Shown: positions 36,959 through 45,689 of the stretch, piece by piece
Position numbering within the stretch: the first letter of the stretch is position 1
Layout of the letters: every line of letters begins with the position of its first letter
NCBI RefSeq assembly: GCF_000253115.1
Contig: NC_014145.1
Span: 3,350,001 to 3,414,000, forward strand
DNA length: 64,000 nucleotides
From: Thiomonas arsenitoxydans
GTDB lineage: Bacteria > Pseudomonadota > Gammaproteobacteria > Burkholderiales > Burkholderiaceae_C
Reading direction: 5' to 3'
The notes under the pieces: generated by a model
Told to the model about the DNA's origin: nothing
What the model saw: only the letters and a program-made list of their open reading frames with translations
Databases searched by the model: none
Position numbers and translations under genes: made by a program

Positions 36959-38380
36959 TCATTCTAGGTTCATTAAGTGAAGCTTCACAATATCGGCACC
37001 GACAGCTTCGATTTGGTCTAACCCGAGGCCTACGCGGCGGGCGATTTCTGTTGAAATCAACTGAACCGCCTCGTCCTCGCCAGATTGTATTGCTATGACC
37101 GCCGTTGGCTTCTTCAATTGTGGCTGCCCTGAAATCTCGCCTTTACCGCAACACAAGATGCGTGCGCCGACCTCGACATTTGCAGTTTTTTCGTAGATTT
37201 GAGACTGCCATGCAAAGACAACAACACACTCAATGTCAATTTGACTATTGGGCGAAAAGCGACACTTCACGCTAGACGGCTCGCCTGGGTCTGAAGCCCG
37301 CATGGTCAACGGGAGGTTGGTTTCACATATACCAATTAGCTCTGTTCGCAGGCGTTCCGAAAATCGTCGAATATATTCATTACGCTCGAATGTTAATTTG
37401 GCGGCGGGAGCTTCATTAGGTTGGCCTACCAAACATGCAAGCCCCTTGGACAGGCGGTCTCGAAGGGCTGCCTTGGGGTCCAAATCACCCTCCAGTAGGA
37501 AGTCCTCCCACCCAACAAGTGCGAGGCGCGTATCGATATCCTTTGTAAGGCAACGTATTGCCAGTGCTTTCAATCCAGGAAGCCGATGCGGTTCTGTGTC
37601 AGAAAATGTCGGTTGTTTCATTAGAACCGCGCGTGCGACTAACCACCGGTTTCCAAGATTTACTTCATATTGAAAAAGTGCCTCTTTTTTAATTAAGTCA
37701 TGAAGTATAGCGCCGACTTGGTAGAAGTTTAGGCCGCGCCATAGTTTCTCCGTTGGCTCATCTAAGCGGAAAAGGTACTCGGGTGAGCTGTATTGTGCAG
37801 TAGCTAGGAACGGGCGGCGCGCGCCACTATCGGTCACAGTGGCATCGCTCTCATCAAGCCAGTCAAACTCGCGCACGACGCCTAGGTCTAGGAGCTTTAT
37901 AGTCTTGTAATCTAGTGAGACGTGGATGTTTTCTGGTTTTATGTCGCGATGCACGATTTTCAAGCCATCAAGGTATCGGACTGCATCGACGAGCTGGGTG
38001 ATAAGGGGAACGATGGTTTCATCTGGCACGTCGCGTAGCTTCCGCGCGAGCTGCGGCCAGTCGACGAATTCCATTTCAATGAAGGCGGTATCCTCAGCTT
38101 CGTCGACCCGGTATGTTTGAACAAGACTTGGGCAGGTATGCCCGATTAGCCTGCGTTGCACGTGCAGGCGTCTTCGTTCAGCCGCGCCACCAGGGCCATG
38201 GAAGAGCGCTGGGTCAAAGGCCTTGACGGCGCGTACGTCTTGTCCACGCTGAACGCGAAAGACGGCTGCCGAGCCACCAGCATCCAAAAATTTGAGCTCG
38301 TCGTATCCACCGGTTGCCTGCAGGAAGCGCGTTAGCCTCGCGGTGAGGTCTTGGACTATCGTCTGGTCTAGGGTCGGCAT
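36959..38380 (-). CDS. Hanks-type Ser/Thr protein kinase
   Basis: A 473-aa kinase. Gly-rich loop AGGSAAV (34-40), Lys53 in AVKAF, catalytic HRDIKPEN (144-151), DLG (165-167) instead of DFG, and SSPEYL as the APE equivalent (about 198-203). The kinase domain covers about 25-300; the C-terminal ~170 residues are of unknown function with no transmembrane segment or PASTA repeats, so it is cytosolic. The start MPTLDQTIV was chosen for GAGGA upstream. It is the first gene of the minus-strand cassette. Confidence 0.9.
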   Translation of the reverse strand: MPTLDQTIVQDLTARLTRFLQATGGYDELKFLDAGGSAAVFRVQRGQDVRAVKAFDPALFHGPGGAAERRRLHVQRRLIGHTCPSLVQTYRVDEAEDTAFIEMEFVDWPQLARKLRDVPDETIVPLITQLVDAVRYLDGLKIVHRDIKPENIHVSLDYKTIKLLDLGVVREFDWLDESDATVTDSGARRPFLATAQYSSPEYLFRLDEPTEKLWRGLNFYQVGAILHDLIKKEALFQYEVNLGNRWLVARAVLMKQPTFSDTEPHRLPGLKALAIRCLTKDIDTRLALVGWEDFLLEGDLDPKAALRDRLSKGLACLVGQPNEAPAAKLTFERNEYIRRFSERLRTELIGICETNLPLTMRASDPGEPSSVKCRFSPNSQIDIECVVVFAWQSQIYEKTANVEVGARILCCGKGEISGQPQLKKPTAVIAIQSGEDEAVQLISTEIARRVGLGLDQIEAVGADIVKLHLMNLE

Positions 38381-38501
38381 GGCGATGTTTTCCTCGAGGC
38401 GAAGATACCAGTTAGCTGCTTGGGAAAGCTCCAAAATTCTGAGGAACCTACTCGACAAGCTCTACCGCATTCTCCGGCGCGCTGCGGCCATTGCCCGAAC
38501 G

Positions 38502-38969
38502 ATGCCTAACCGGGTCGCCGACCAATTCCGACACGCTGTGCAGGCGCTGCCCGCTACAACCGAAGCCGAGCGCCTGGTGATTCAAAGGATTGGGCAAGAC
38601 CTTTTCAGGAACGCACTGCTTGATTACTGGCAAGGGCGATGCTGCGTAACGAACCTAGCGGTTCCGGGCTTGCTCCGGGCATCGCACATCAAACCCTGGG
38701 CCAAGTGCGTCGAAGACGACGAACGTCTGGACGTTTTCAATGGCTTGCTCTTGGCGCCCCATGTAGACGCCCTGTTCGATGGCGGTTGGATTTCCTTCTC
38801 AGACCAGGGTTGTCTCATTGTTTCTGCGGCGCTCCCCGCAGACGCCCGCCAACAGCTCGGCATCTCGCCGCAGTGGGCTATTCATGGGTTGAAACCCGCG
38901 CATATCCGCTACTTGCAATTCCACCGGGATTTCGTGCTGATGCAGGGGGCAACGGGTTCGATGACGTAA
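38502..38969 (+). CDS. HNH endonuclease domain protein, probably 5'-truncated
   Basis: 155 aa from ATG 38502. The HNH core is CCVTNL, ASHIKPWAKC, NGLLLAPHVDALFDGGWISF, as in phage/island HNH nucleases. The reading frame is open further upstream (to 38292), but that part is antisense to the kinase start, and no Shine-Dalgarno supports an upstream start. Relatives usually have an extra N-terminal domain, so the front was probably lost. It is head to head with the kinase gene. Confidence 0.7.
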   Translation: MPNRVADQFRHAVQALPATTEAERLVIQRIGQDLFRNALLDYWQGRCCVTNLAVPGLLRASHIKPWAKCVEDDERLDVFNGLLLAPHVDALFDGGWISFSDQGCLIVSAALPADARQQLGISPQWAIHGLKPAHIRYLQFHRDFVLMQGATGSMT

Positions 38970-39225
38970 GCAGCTATCTCTCTCAAGTCCCGCAGAACCT
39001 CTTCAAAGGCTGCCCGGCCGAGGCGTTCTGGCTTCCGACGCTGAGTTGACCAGCGAGCGCGGTCTAGGCCGCGCGCTGAAGCCCTTGCTTGCCATCACCC
39101 GGCAGCCCGCTGGTTTCTGGAAGAGCCCTCAACCGCCCCTCCCGGTCGCAGCGGTGCCGCCTTCCAAGCACCGGGGGTTTTCGCCGTTTTCGCGATTTGC
39201 GGCGATTTCGATTCGATGCTAGTCT

Positions 39226-39876
39226 ATGCCGATGAACACTGCTGACCTCAAAAGCCTGCCTGCACCGGCGCGCAACTACATCAAAAGGCTGGAGACCAAG
39301 GTCTCTCGGCTCGAGAAAACGCTCACCCAGGCCCTCGCCCAAATGAATCGGCAGGGGAGGATTGCTTCGGTGAAGAAGGCCCGTGTTCTGCCGGAGTCGC
39401 GTATTCGACGAGCCAAGGCTGCGCCAGTCGCGGGGCACGCGACCCCGGCACACACTGGACTGGCCGCTTCGGTCGCTCAAAGCGAAGCGGCCAAAGTTGA
39501 ATGGGTCACCTCCGGGGAGGTCATTTCGGCTAAAACGCTTGCTGACGCCTGGGGTCTCACCCCGCAAGCCTTGGGGCCAGCTGCGGCCCGTGGCGAGGTG
39601 TTTGCCATCGTGGTCAAGAGCCATCGTTACTATCCCAAGGAGTTTCTCGAGCTCAATCGAGATGACGTCGGCGCCGTGTGCATGGCGCTGGGCGCCTTAT
39701 CACCGTCGGAGAAGCTCATCTTCTGGAAGCGGGCTCATGGCGCGCTGGGCGGCAAAACCGTGCTTCAGTCGCTGGCGGGCAAGAATACCGACGCACAGCT
39801 TGCCCGTGTCACCCAACTCGCCCAAGCCTGGGCTGCCGAAGCAAACGCCGAGACCGATGTCGCTGAGGCTGCCTGA
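39226..39876 (+). CDS. Antitoxin partner of the RES-domain toxin
   Basis: A 216-aa protein: N-terminal coiled-coil-like part (KRLETKVSRLEKTLTQALAQM), a basic linker, and a C-terminal region (about 92-200) starting with an HTH-like segment (ISAKTLADAWGLTPQALGPAAARGEVFA) and ending with helices (ALSPSEKLIFWKRAHGALGGK). The usual Xre/DUF2384 antitoxin pattern is not evident. Assignment rests on its position overlapping the RES gene by 20 bp. A second ATG six bases downstream is an alternative start. Confidence 0.65.
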   Translation: MPMNTADLKSLPAPARNYIKRLETKVSRLEKTLTQALAQMNRQGRIASVKKARVLPESRIRRAKAAPVAGHATPAHTGLAASVAQSEAAKVEWVTSGEVISAKTLADAWGLTPQALGPAAARGEVFAIVVKSHRYYPKEFLELNRDDVGAVCMALGALSPSEKLIFWKRAHGALGGKTVLQSLAGKNTDAQLARVTQLAQAWAAEANAETDVAEAA

Positions 39877-40456
39877 CCCCGGGAGCTTCGAGCAGTTGCT
39901 CGAAGAGGTCCGAGTCCGTGCGGATACGCTGGTTCGGCTGTCCAAATTCCCCAAGACCGAGCCGTACTGGTCGCGTGGTCGTTACCGCTTCGACGGGCCA
40001 CCGATAGGGCTGCCCGGCAGCTTTGGCACTTGCTATGCCGCAGACGATATCGCGGTTGCTTTTTGCGAATCGGTCATCCACGAAAGCGCCTGGTTCAGAA
40101 AGGGTCGTTACGAAATTCCCCTGGCCGACCTGACGTCTCGACACGTCGTGCGGCTGCGGCGACCGGGGGCTCCCGACTTGGTGCTGGCCGACCTCACGGG
40201 CAAGGCCCTGAAAACGCTCGGCCTCAACAACGACATCAGCGCTGGCAGCGACTACACCGCGTCTATGGCCTGGGCCAAAGCTATCCACGAGGCCGACCCC
40301 AAGTGGGACGGTATCCGATACGTCTCACGCCAACACAACGACCGATACGCCGTCGCCCTGTTCGAGCGAAGCGGCATCACCCGGGCGCGCACCTACAAGC
40401 TCGCAGGCGAGGCCTTTGACGCGCTCTGCGATGAGTACCACGTCACAGCCATCTGA
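39857..40456 (+). CDS. RES-domain toxin
   Basis: A 199-aa RES-family protein. The Arg in YWSRGRYRFDGPP, the Gly/Thr/Cys-Tyr block SFGTCYAADDIAVAFCES with the Glu, and the Ser of YVSRQHNDRYAVALFER fit the conserved Arg-Glu-Ser site. RES toxins degrade NAD+ or ADP-ribosylate targets (for example MbcT, ParT). It overlaps the preceding antitoxin gene and is followed by two strong hairpins. Confidence 0.8.
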   Translation: MSLRLPDPGSFEQLLEEVRVRADTLVRLSKFPKTEPYWSRGRYRFDGPPIGLPGSFGTCYAADDIAVAFCESVIHESAWFRKGRYEIPLADLTSRHVVRLRRPGAPDLVLADLTGKALKTLGLNNDISAGSDYTASMAWAKAIHEADPKWDGIRYVSRQHNDRYAVALFERSGITRARTYKLAGEAFDALCDEYHVTAI

Positions 40457-40510
40457 GCGCGGCTACTCAGCCGCCAGGGCGGCGGCAGGTCAAGAGCCGC
40501 TTCGCGGAGG

Positions 40511-40567
40511 GAACGAACGGCCTGCGGCCGTTTGTTCTCTCGGCTATCGCCGAGAGAACTGTTTTTT
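40511..40567 (+). terminator. Tandem hairpins after the RES toxin gene
   Basis: Hairpin 1 pairs 40511-40522 with 40526-40537 (12 bp with one G-T). Hairpin 2, CTCTCGGC (40537-40544) with GCCGAGAG (40549-40556), is followed by AACTGTTTTTT. The second is a standard intrinsic terminator. Confidence 0.8.
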
Positions 40568-40625
40568 AGAGTTTTAAACCCCTCTTATTGCAAAGGGACA
40601 TTCGGATGGTGGTGAGGACTTGAGC

Positions 40626-40683
40626 TTCGAGCCAAACGCCCCCTAGCCCGCTCGACCAGAGCCAGGTTCGCGTTTGGCTCGAA
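40626..40683. repeat. 14-bp perfect inverted repeat near the right island end
   Basis: TTCGAGCCAAACGC (40626-40639) and GCGTTTGGCTCGAA (40670-40683) with a 30-nt centre. Found in the gene-free interval 40457-41349, which otherwise holds att-related repeats and terminators. Confidence 0.6.
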
Positions 40684-41017
40684 AAGCGGAGATTCGGACG
40701 TATGGCGCCGGACCGTCGCAACGAGCATGCAGGTCGCGCGGTTGCGCCTGCACTCAGCCAGACTCTGGACAAAATTCCGCTTGTCCCTGCCTCACCTCTA
40801 GCTGTCACGCCCAGTGTGCGCCCCTGGCTCCCGCTTGACGCTTGCGAACGACTCGTTCACATTGTCGGCCGCGGGGTGTTGAGCCCTCTCCTCCGACCAA
40901 GCGTGTAGCGAGCTTTTTTAAACGTTTGGCCAGGTGCGATTCGGGAGGTGAGGCCACGGCTTTTCAACGTTGGTTCAGCATGGCGTTGGAACCGCCCATT
41001 GCTGTACACTTTTGCCG

Positions 41018-41090
41018 TGTCATTTTGTGCCAAAAATTGTGCCAATGACACCGGGAATCAAGTGCGGGTGATTGCGGATGAGTGCGCACA
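41018..41090 (+). repeat. Third att-like segment left of attR
   Basis: TTTTGTGCCAAAAATTGTGCC to TGCGGATGAGTGCGC resembles the sequence just after attL (22772-22830), in the same order and orientation, but lacks the tRNA portion. It looks like a remnant of the left end of a related element once in tandem. Confidence 0.45.
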
Positions 41091-41120
41091 AGTGCTTGAT
41101 ATTGTTGAATAGTGCGTGAT
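41061..41120. repeat. Six consecutive 10-bp repeats inside attR
   Basis: Units start at 41061, 41071, 41081, 41091, 41101 and 41111, each beginning AKTG and mostly AGTGCG. The exact 10-bp period places every unit on one DNA face. Likely binding array for Int, Xis or a nucleoid protein. A similar phased TGCG array lies at 22804-22850. Confidence 0.6.
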
Positions 41121-41151
41121 GTCTAGACCCGGAAACAGCCCCTGAAATGGC

Positions 41152-41263
<112 letters not shown>

Positions 41264-41288
41264 AATCTCCCGCCTAAAGAGCGCTGAG

Positions 41289-41315
41289 GGCCTCCCCTCA
41301 TCGGGAGGCCTTTTT
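41289..41315 (+). terminator. Intrinsic terminator just outside attR
   Basis: GGCCTCCC (41289-41296) pairs with GGGAGGCC (41303-41310), then TTTTTG. It separates the island from the amidase gene. Confidence 0.75.
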
Positions 41316-41349
41316 GTTTCCCGCTGGATGTGCTTTCATTGAGCACGAC

Positions 41350-42855
41350 ATGTCGACTCAAAATCCATCTGCCATTTCGTCTCACATTCCGGATGCCCTG
41401 GATCTTGCTGAGCGTATCCGCCGTGGCGAGTGTGATGCTGCGGAGGTCTTGCTAAGCGCCATCGCGCGCTGTGATGCGATCAATCCGCGAATCAATGCCG
41501 TCATCGGAGATTTGCGCGAGCACGCCAAAGCCGGGTTGAAGCACGCGCGCACCGGGGACGCCCCGTTTGCGGGTGTTCCGTTTCTGCTCAAGGACCTGAG
41601 CATGGATCTGGCCGGGTACGGTACCAGCCAGGGCAATGCTGCGTTGGCCCGCAGACCAGTGGCGCAGACCGACGCGGTCGTGCGGCGGTGGGAGCAGGCC
41701 GGGCTGTTGATTTTCGGCAAGACCAATACGCCGGAGCTGGGCTTGAAGGCCATCACCGAGCCGGTGGCGTTTGGGCCGACGCGCAATCCGTGGAATCTCG
41801 ACCACACACCCGGCGGCTCTTCTGGGGGTGCCGCGGCTGCGGTGGCTGCGGGTATTGTGCCGGCGGCGGCTGCGGGAGACGGCGGAGGGTCGATCCGTAT
41901 TCCGGCGGCTTATTGCGGTTTGTTCGGGCTCAAACCTTCGCGTGGGCGGGTGAGTTGTGCGCCTCAGTTCGATGAGCAGTGGGAGGGAGCCGTCAGCACC
42001 CATACGATTTCCCGCACGGTGCGCGACAGTGCGGCCCTGCTCGATGTCATCGCAGGCCCGGAGCCGGGCGATCCGTTCATCGTCCAGCCGCCGGCCCGGC
42101 CCTTTTCGCAGGAGCTGCAGGCGCCGACACAACGGCTGCGCATTGCACTGAGCACGGCTTCGCCCATCGGCGGCGCGGTCGATGCCGCTTGGTCGCGCGC
42201 CGCTTCGGATTGCGGGCAATTGCTGCAATCGCTGGGGCATCACGTCGAATGGATCGACCCCGTGGGCGACGGCATGCAACTGGCGCGCGACTACCTGACG
42301 ATGTACTTCGGACAGGTGGCGGCGCAATTGACCTGGTGGCAGCAGCAGGGCGTGCCCGCTTCGGCTTTCGAGACGGACACCCAGGCTCTGGGGTTGATCG
42401 GACGCGGCCTTGCGGCGGGCGACTATGCCCTGGCGCGTGCGCGCTGGAACAGCCCGATGCGCGCGCTGGGCCAGTTGTTCACGCGCTTCGATCTCTACCT
42501 CACACCCACCTGCGCGCAACCTCCGGCTCGCATCGGCGAGCTGGCGGCGCCAAGGTGGCAGCGCACGGCGTTGCAACTGATTCTGCGGTTCGGGCTCGAC
42601 GGGGTGTTGCGCCGCAGCGGTCTGGTGGAGCAACTCGCCTTCGACAATCTGCACCGCACCCCGTTCACCCAATTGGCCAACCTCACCGGCACGCCAGCGA
42701 TGTCTGTTCCATGGGCCCTGGACGACAACGGTTTGCCCGTGGGCGTGCAGTTCGGCGCCGCCTGGGGGCGTGAAGACTTGCTGTTTCAACTGGCCACTCA
42801 ACTGGAACAGGAACGCCCCTGGGGGCATTGGCGCCCGCCAGTCTTTGCCGCATGA
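41350..42855 (+). CDS. Amidase-signature family amidase
   Basis: A 501-aa amidase. The Ser-cisSer-Lys triad is visible: Lys in PFLLKDLS, cis-Ser in [16 protein letters not shown] and nucleophile Ser in [11 protein letters not shown]. Family members hydrolyse diverse amides; substrate cannot be inferred. GatA is unlikely as no gatB/gatC neighbours are present. Start MSTQNPS was preferred to an in-frame ATG 12 codons upstream that lies by the terminator. First core gene right of the island. Confidence 0.88.
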   Translation: MSTQNPSAISSHIPDALDLAERIRRGECDAAEVLLSAIARCDAINPRINAVIGDLREHAKAGLKHARTGDAPFAGVPFLLKDLSMDLAGYGTSQGNAALARRPVAQTDAVVRRWEQAGLLIFGKTNTPELGLKAITEPVAFGPTRNPWNLDHTPGGSSGGAAAAVAAGIVPAAAAGDGGGSIRIPAAYCGLFGLKPSRGRVSCAPQFDEQWEGAVSTHTISRTVRDSAALLDVIAGPEPGDPFIVQPPARPFSQELQAPTQRLRIALSTASPIGGAVDAAWSRAASDCGQLLQSLGHHVEWIDPVGDGMQLARDYLTMYFGQVAAQLTWWQQQGVPASAFETDTQALGLIGRGLAAGDYALARARWNSPMRALGQLFTRFDLYLTPTCAQPPARIGELAAPRWQRTALQLILRFGLDGVLRRSGLVEQLAFDNLHRTPFTQLANLTGTPAMSVPWALDDNGLPVGVQFGAAWGREDLLFQLATQLEQERPWGHWRPPVFAA

Positions 42856-42883
42856 AAAAAAGGACGCCGAGGCGTCCTTTTTT
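42854..42883. terminator. Bidirectional terminator between amidase and membrane protein gene
   Basis: AGGACGCC-GA-GGCGTCCT (42861-42878) is flanked by A7 on the left and T6 on the right, so it can stop transcription from both converging genes. Confidence 0.8.
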
Positions 42884-42898
42884 GCCTACCGAGCGGCG

Positions 42899-44101
42899 TC
42901 AGGCCGACACCAGTTGCAGGCGCGGCTTGATCAGCATCTTGCCAAACAGGCGGAAGTACACCTGAATGGTCTTGAGTTGCACGGCGATCAGGGGCGCCAT
43001 GAGCAGGTAATACATCCATGAGCCCGCGCCCACCAACTTGGGAATCACCAGACCGAAGCTGATGAAGAACATGCCGAAGACGAAAAACGCCACGCCGGGG
43101 CAGATCAGCGCGAAGGCGCCCGCGTTGGATTTGGCGCCGCCGGCATAGTCGGCAAAGTAATTGACCTTTTTCATCACCGCATAGCCGATCAGGCCGAAGA
43201 TCACCTGTAGCGACACGACCACCGTGGTGAACAGCAGCAGGTCCGTCGGATGGTTGGTGTTGCCGAATTGATGCGACAGACCCATGGACCAGCGAATCCA
43301 GGTGATGCCCAGCAGCGTGAGAATGGGGATGACGATCCACAGACTGCCCGCGGCCTGCGGCTGAATGCCGTGGCGCAGAATGGCGTCGAACCCGAGCACG
43401 ATCTTGATGAGCAGCAACAGAATGGCCGCACTGGCGAAAAAGATCGACAGCACCATGGCGATGGCGTTGATCTCGCGGTGATGGCTCATGGCGCCGGGTG
43501 CAGCCAGGCCCACGGCCACCATCGCCAGAGCGAAGATCGACACCATCGGCGCCAGCGAGTTGTTCTCGGCGAAGTCGAACTGCGCATGCACGAACAGCCG
43601 GGTGAAGTAGGCGCCGAGAATGCGCAGGGCATAGATGCCCACGGCGAGGAAGGCGGCAATCGCGCCCGGATACATCCACTCCACCACGCTCCACAAATTC
43701 GGCACGAACACAGCGCCGAGGACGAAGGCGACGTTGATGGTCATCGCCAGGGTCAGCGGCACGGCCATGAGGTTGATTTCGGCGTTGGAGGTCAGCAGCT
43801 TTTTGTAGGCGTCGGTCTGGCGGAATAATTTGAACTCGCGCAGATTCCACGCCAGCAGCCAGAAATGCAGCACGGCAAACAGGATGATCGCCGCCAGATC
43901 GATCCCGATAAGCGCCGAATTAAGCGCATTACCCCCGGCCGTGAGCGCGGGCCACAGGTGATTGAACGTCACCATCGGCGTATCCGGGTGCGGCAGCAGG
44001 AACATGGGATAGATAAAAAACGACACCGCAAGCCCACCGGCGCTCAGTGCGGCGAGGAAGTACATCGGTGAATAGCGTTCTCGGAGGTTGTTGACCAGCA
44101 T
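42899..44101 (-). CDS. Polytopic membrane protein, about ten helices, function unknown
   Basis: A 400-aa integral membrane protein. Hydrophobic segments occur throughout, for example 13-36, 60-85, 115-140, 150-170, 190-212, 222-245, 262-285, 300-320, 345-370 and 375-395. It resembles the TDT/SLAC1 or TsoY-type proteins in layout (FFIYPMFLLPHPDTPM and AVLHFWLLAWNLREF), but I could not assign a family with certainty. AGGAGA precedes the ATG. In a sulfur oxidiser an anion or sulfite transport role is possible. Confidence 0.7.
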   Translation of the reverse strand: MLVNNLRERYSPMYFLAALSAGGLAVSFFIYPMFLLPHPDTPMVTFNHLWPALTAGGNALNSALIGIDLAAIILFAVLHFWLLAWNLREFKLFRQTDAYKKLLTSNAEINLMAVPLTLAMTINVAFVLGAVFVPNLWSVVEWMYPGAIAAFLAVGIYALRILGAYFTRLFVHAQFDFAENNSLAPMVSIFALAMVAVGLAAPGAMSHHREINAIAMVLSIFFASAAILLLLIKIVLGFDAILRHGIQPQAAGSLWIVIPILTLLGITWIRWSMGLSHQFGNTNHPTDLLLFTTVVVSLQVIFGLIGYAVMKKVNYFADYAGGAKSNAGAFALICPGVAFFVFGMFFISFGLVIPKLVGAGSWMYYLLMAPLIAVQLKTIQVYFRLFGKMLIKPRLQLVSA

Positions 44102-44309
44102 GGTGGTTCTCCTGGGAGAAAAAGGTGGGGAGATTGCGCAACGCGTGACATTCAGAATCTTGGCGTTGCAAGACGTTACAAATACAGGGCAGAGTATATA
44201 AATTCAAGCCCTGAAATATTTGACAGTTCGCAATTTCCACAAAATTCCTCCCGGAAAATCAAGGAGTTTTACCGTTACGGCGGGCGGGTCTGTGACTTTG
44301 GTCTCACTC

Positions 44310-44861
44310 TCAGCCCGAGAAAAAAACCTCGCTCACCCAGAGCCGCGAGCCGCCGTAAACGAAGGACGAACGCCGCGACCACAGCGCGTCTTCGCGGGCC
44401 CACCCGTTGAGGCGCGCCAGCCGCAGCAAGGGATGAGCCGCCGACAAACGCTTGACCCGCATAGCGCTGCGCCGGGTCTGCGGGCGCGTAAATACCGCAT
44501 CGCCCACCGGCTTGACGCCCAGATGCCGCAGCAGCCGCCACGGCCCGTGCAGGGCGGACAGCGCGCACACGCTGTGCCCCAACACCCGCGGCACGCCGTC
44601 GGCCACCAGGAGCACGTCGCGGCGCCAGACCTTGCGGCCTTGCGGCAGGCCGAGCAGCGGATATTCATCGCGCAGGGCGCGCGCCGGGCCTTGGCGCAGC
44701 AGCCGCAACTCGAAGCGTGCGCTGCTGCGCCGCAAACGCCGGGTGAGCGAGCCCGGATCAGTCAGCCAGCTCTCGATGCCGCTGCGCCGCGCGGCGGGCA
44801 ACGCGGGCGGCCAACACTCAGCGGCAGGGGCGGAAATACGGCGGATGCGGTGCAGGGCCAT
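44310..44861 (-). CDS. ubiC: Chorismate--pyruvate lyase
   Basis: A 183-aa UbiC-family protein making 4-hydroxybenzoate for ubiquinone. The family pattern is seen in WLTDPGSLTRRLRR, RDVLLVADGVPRVLGHSV and the C-terminal ALWSRRSSFVYGGSRLWVSEVFF. The start MALHRIRR was taken as the first ATG; a TTG five codons upstream is possible. ubiA is not adjacent. Confidence 0.85.
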   Translation of the reverse strand: MALHRIRRISAPAAECWPPALPAARRSGIESWLTDPGSLTRRLRRSSARFELRLLRQGPARALRDEYPLLGLPQGRKVWRRDVLLVADGVPRVLGHSVCALSALHGPWRLLRHLGVKPVGDAVFTRPQTRRSAMRVKRLSAAHPLLRLARLNGWAREDALWSRRSSFVYGGSRLWVSEVFFSG

Positions 44862-44912
44862 GAATGGATTGCGCAAATCCGTCAGTATCGCGCACGCCCT
44901 GCGGTAAACCTT

Positions 44913-45578
44913 TCAGCCGACATGCTTGGCGAAAAAGGCTAGCGCTCGCTCGCGCGCCAGCTGGGCGGCGGCTGCATCAAAGCTGGCGCGGGCGTCGCAG
45001 TTGAAACCGTGGTCGGCTTCGTACACATAGAACTCGGCTTGAGGGTTGGCCGCGCGCACGGCCTCACGATCGGCCTCTGAGATGTGGGCATCGCGCAGGC
45101 CGTAGTGAAACTGCAGCGGCGTCTGGGTTTTTTCGCCCACCAGCTGCACATTTCGGCCGCCGTAATAGCTCACTGCGGGCAGGCCATCCCGAATGGCCGT
45201 GAGGTAGGCAATGGTGCCGCCCCAGCAGTAGCCCACCACACCGACCTTGCCTGCAGCGGCCACGGCCTTGGCTGCAGCCTGCACCGAGGCGTGAGCGCGG
45301 TCGAAACCCAGCGCAGAAACGAGGGCGATGCCTTTTTCCATGCCGGCTTGGTCGTAGCCGAGTTCGACGTTTTTCTCCACACTGTCAAAAACGGCCGGCG
45401 CAATGGCGAGATAGCCCGCCGCCGCATAGCCATCGGCCACGCTGCGAATGTGCGCATTGACGCCAAAAATTTCCTGGACGACAACGATGCCGCCCTTGGG
45501 TTTGCCAGTAGGCTCGGCCAGATAGGCGCCGATGGTCTGGCCGTCGGCGGTGTGCAGGGTGAGGGTTTTATGGGTCAT
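44913..45578 (-). CDS. Dienelactone hydrolase family protein
   Basis: A 221-aa alpha/beta hydrolase. The nucleophile Cys is in GVVGYCWGGT, Glu in VVQEIFGVN, and the catalytic His in YEADHGFNCD. These match carboxymethylenebutenolidase-type enzymes. No aromatic degradation genes are nearby, so the physiological substrate is open. AAGGAG precedes the chosen ATG. Confidence 0.9.
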   Translation of the reverse strand: MTHKTLTLHTADGQTIGAYLAEPTGKPKGGIVVVQEIFGVNAHIRSVADGYAAAGYLAIAPAVFDSVEKNVELGYDQAGMEKGIALVSALGFDRAHASVQAAAKAVAAAGKVGVVGYCWGGTIAYLTAIRDGLPAVSYYGGRNVQLVGEKTQTPLQFHYGLRDAHISEADREAVRAANPQAEFYVYEADHGFNCDARASFDAAAAQLARERALAFFAKHVG

Positions 45579-45689
45579 TCGAAGCTCCTTCGAGGGGTTT
45601 TCAGGGGTTGAAACCAGCATAGATTGTGCGGCGTTGGCGCTGAACTTGCCGCTCCGGCCAGCTTGCCCCGGCGCCCTGATCGGCCATGG

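Noticed and set aside
40702..40908. 68-codon frame at the right island end
   Set aside because: No start signal or domain; lies in repeat-rich intergenic DNA.
41061..41120. CRISPR array
   Set aside because: The repeats are 10 bp with no spacers, so this is a protein-binding array rather than CRISPR.
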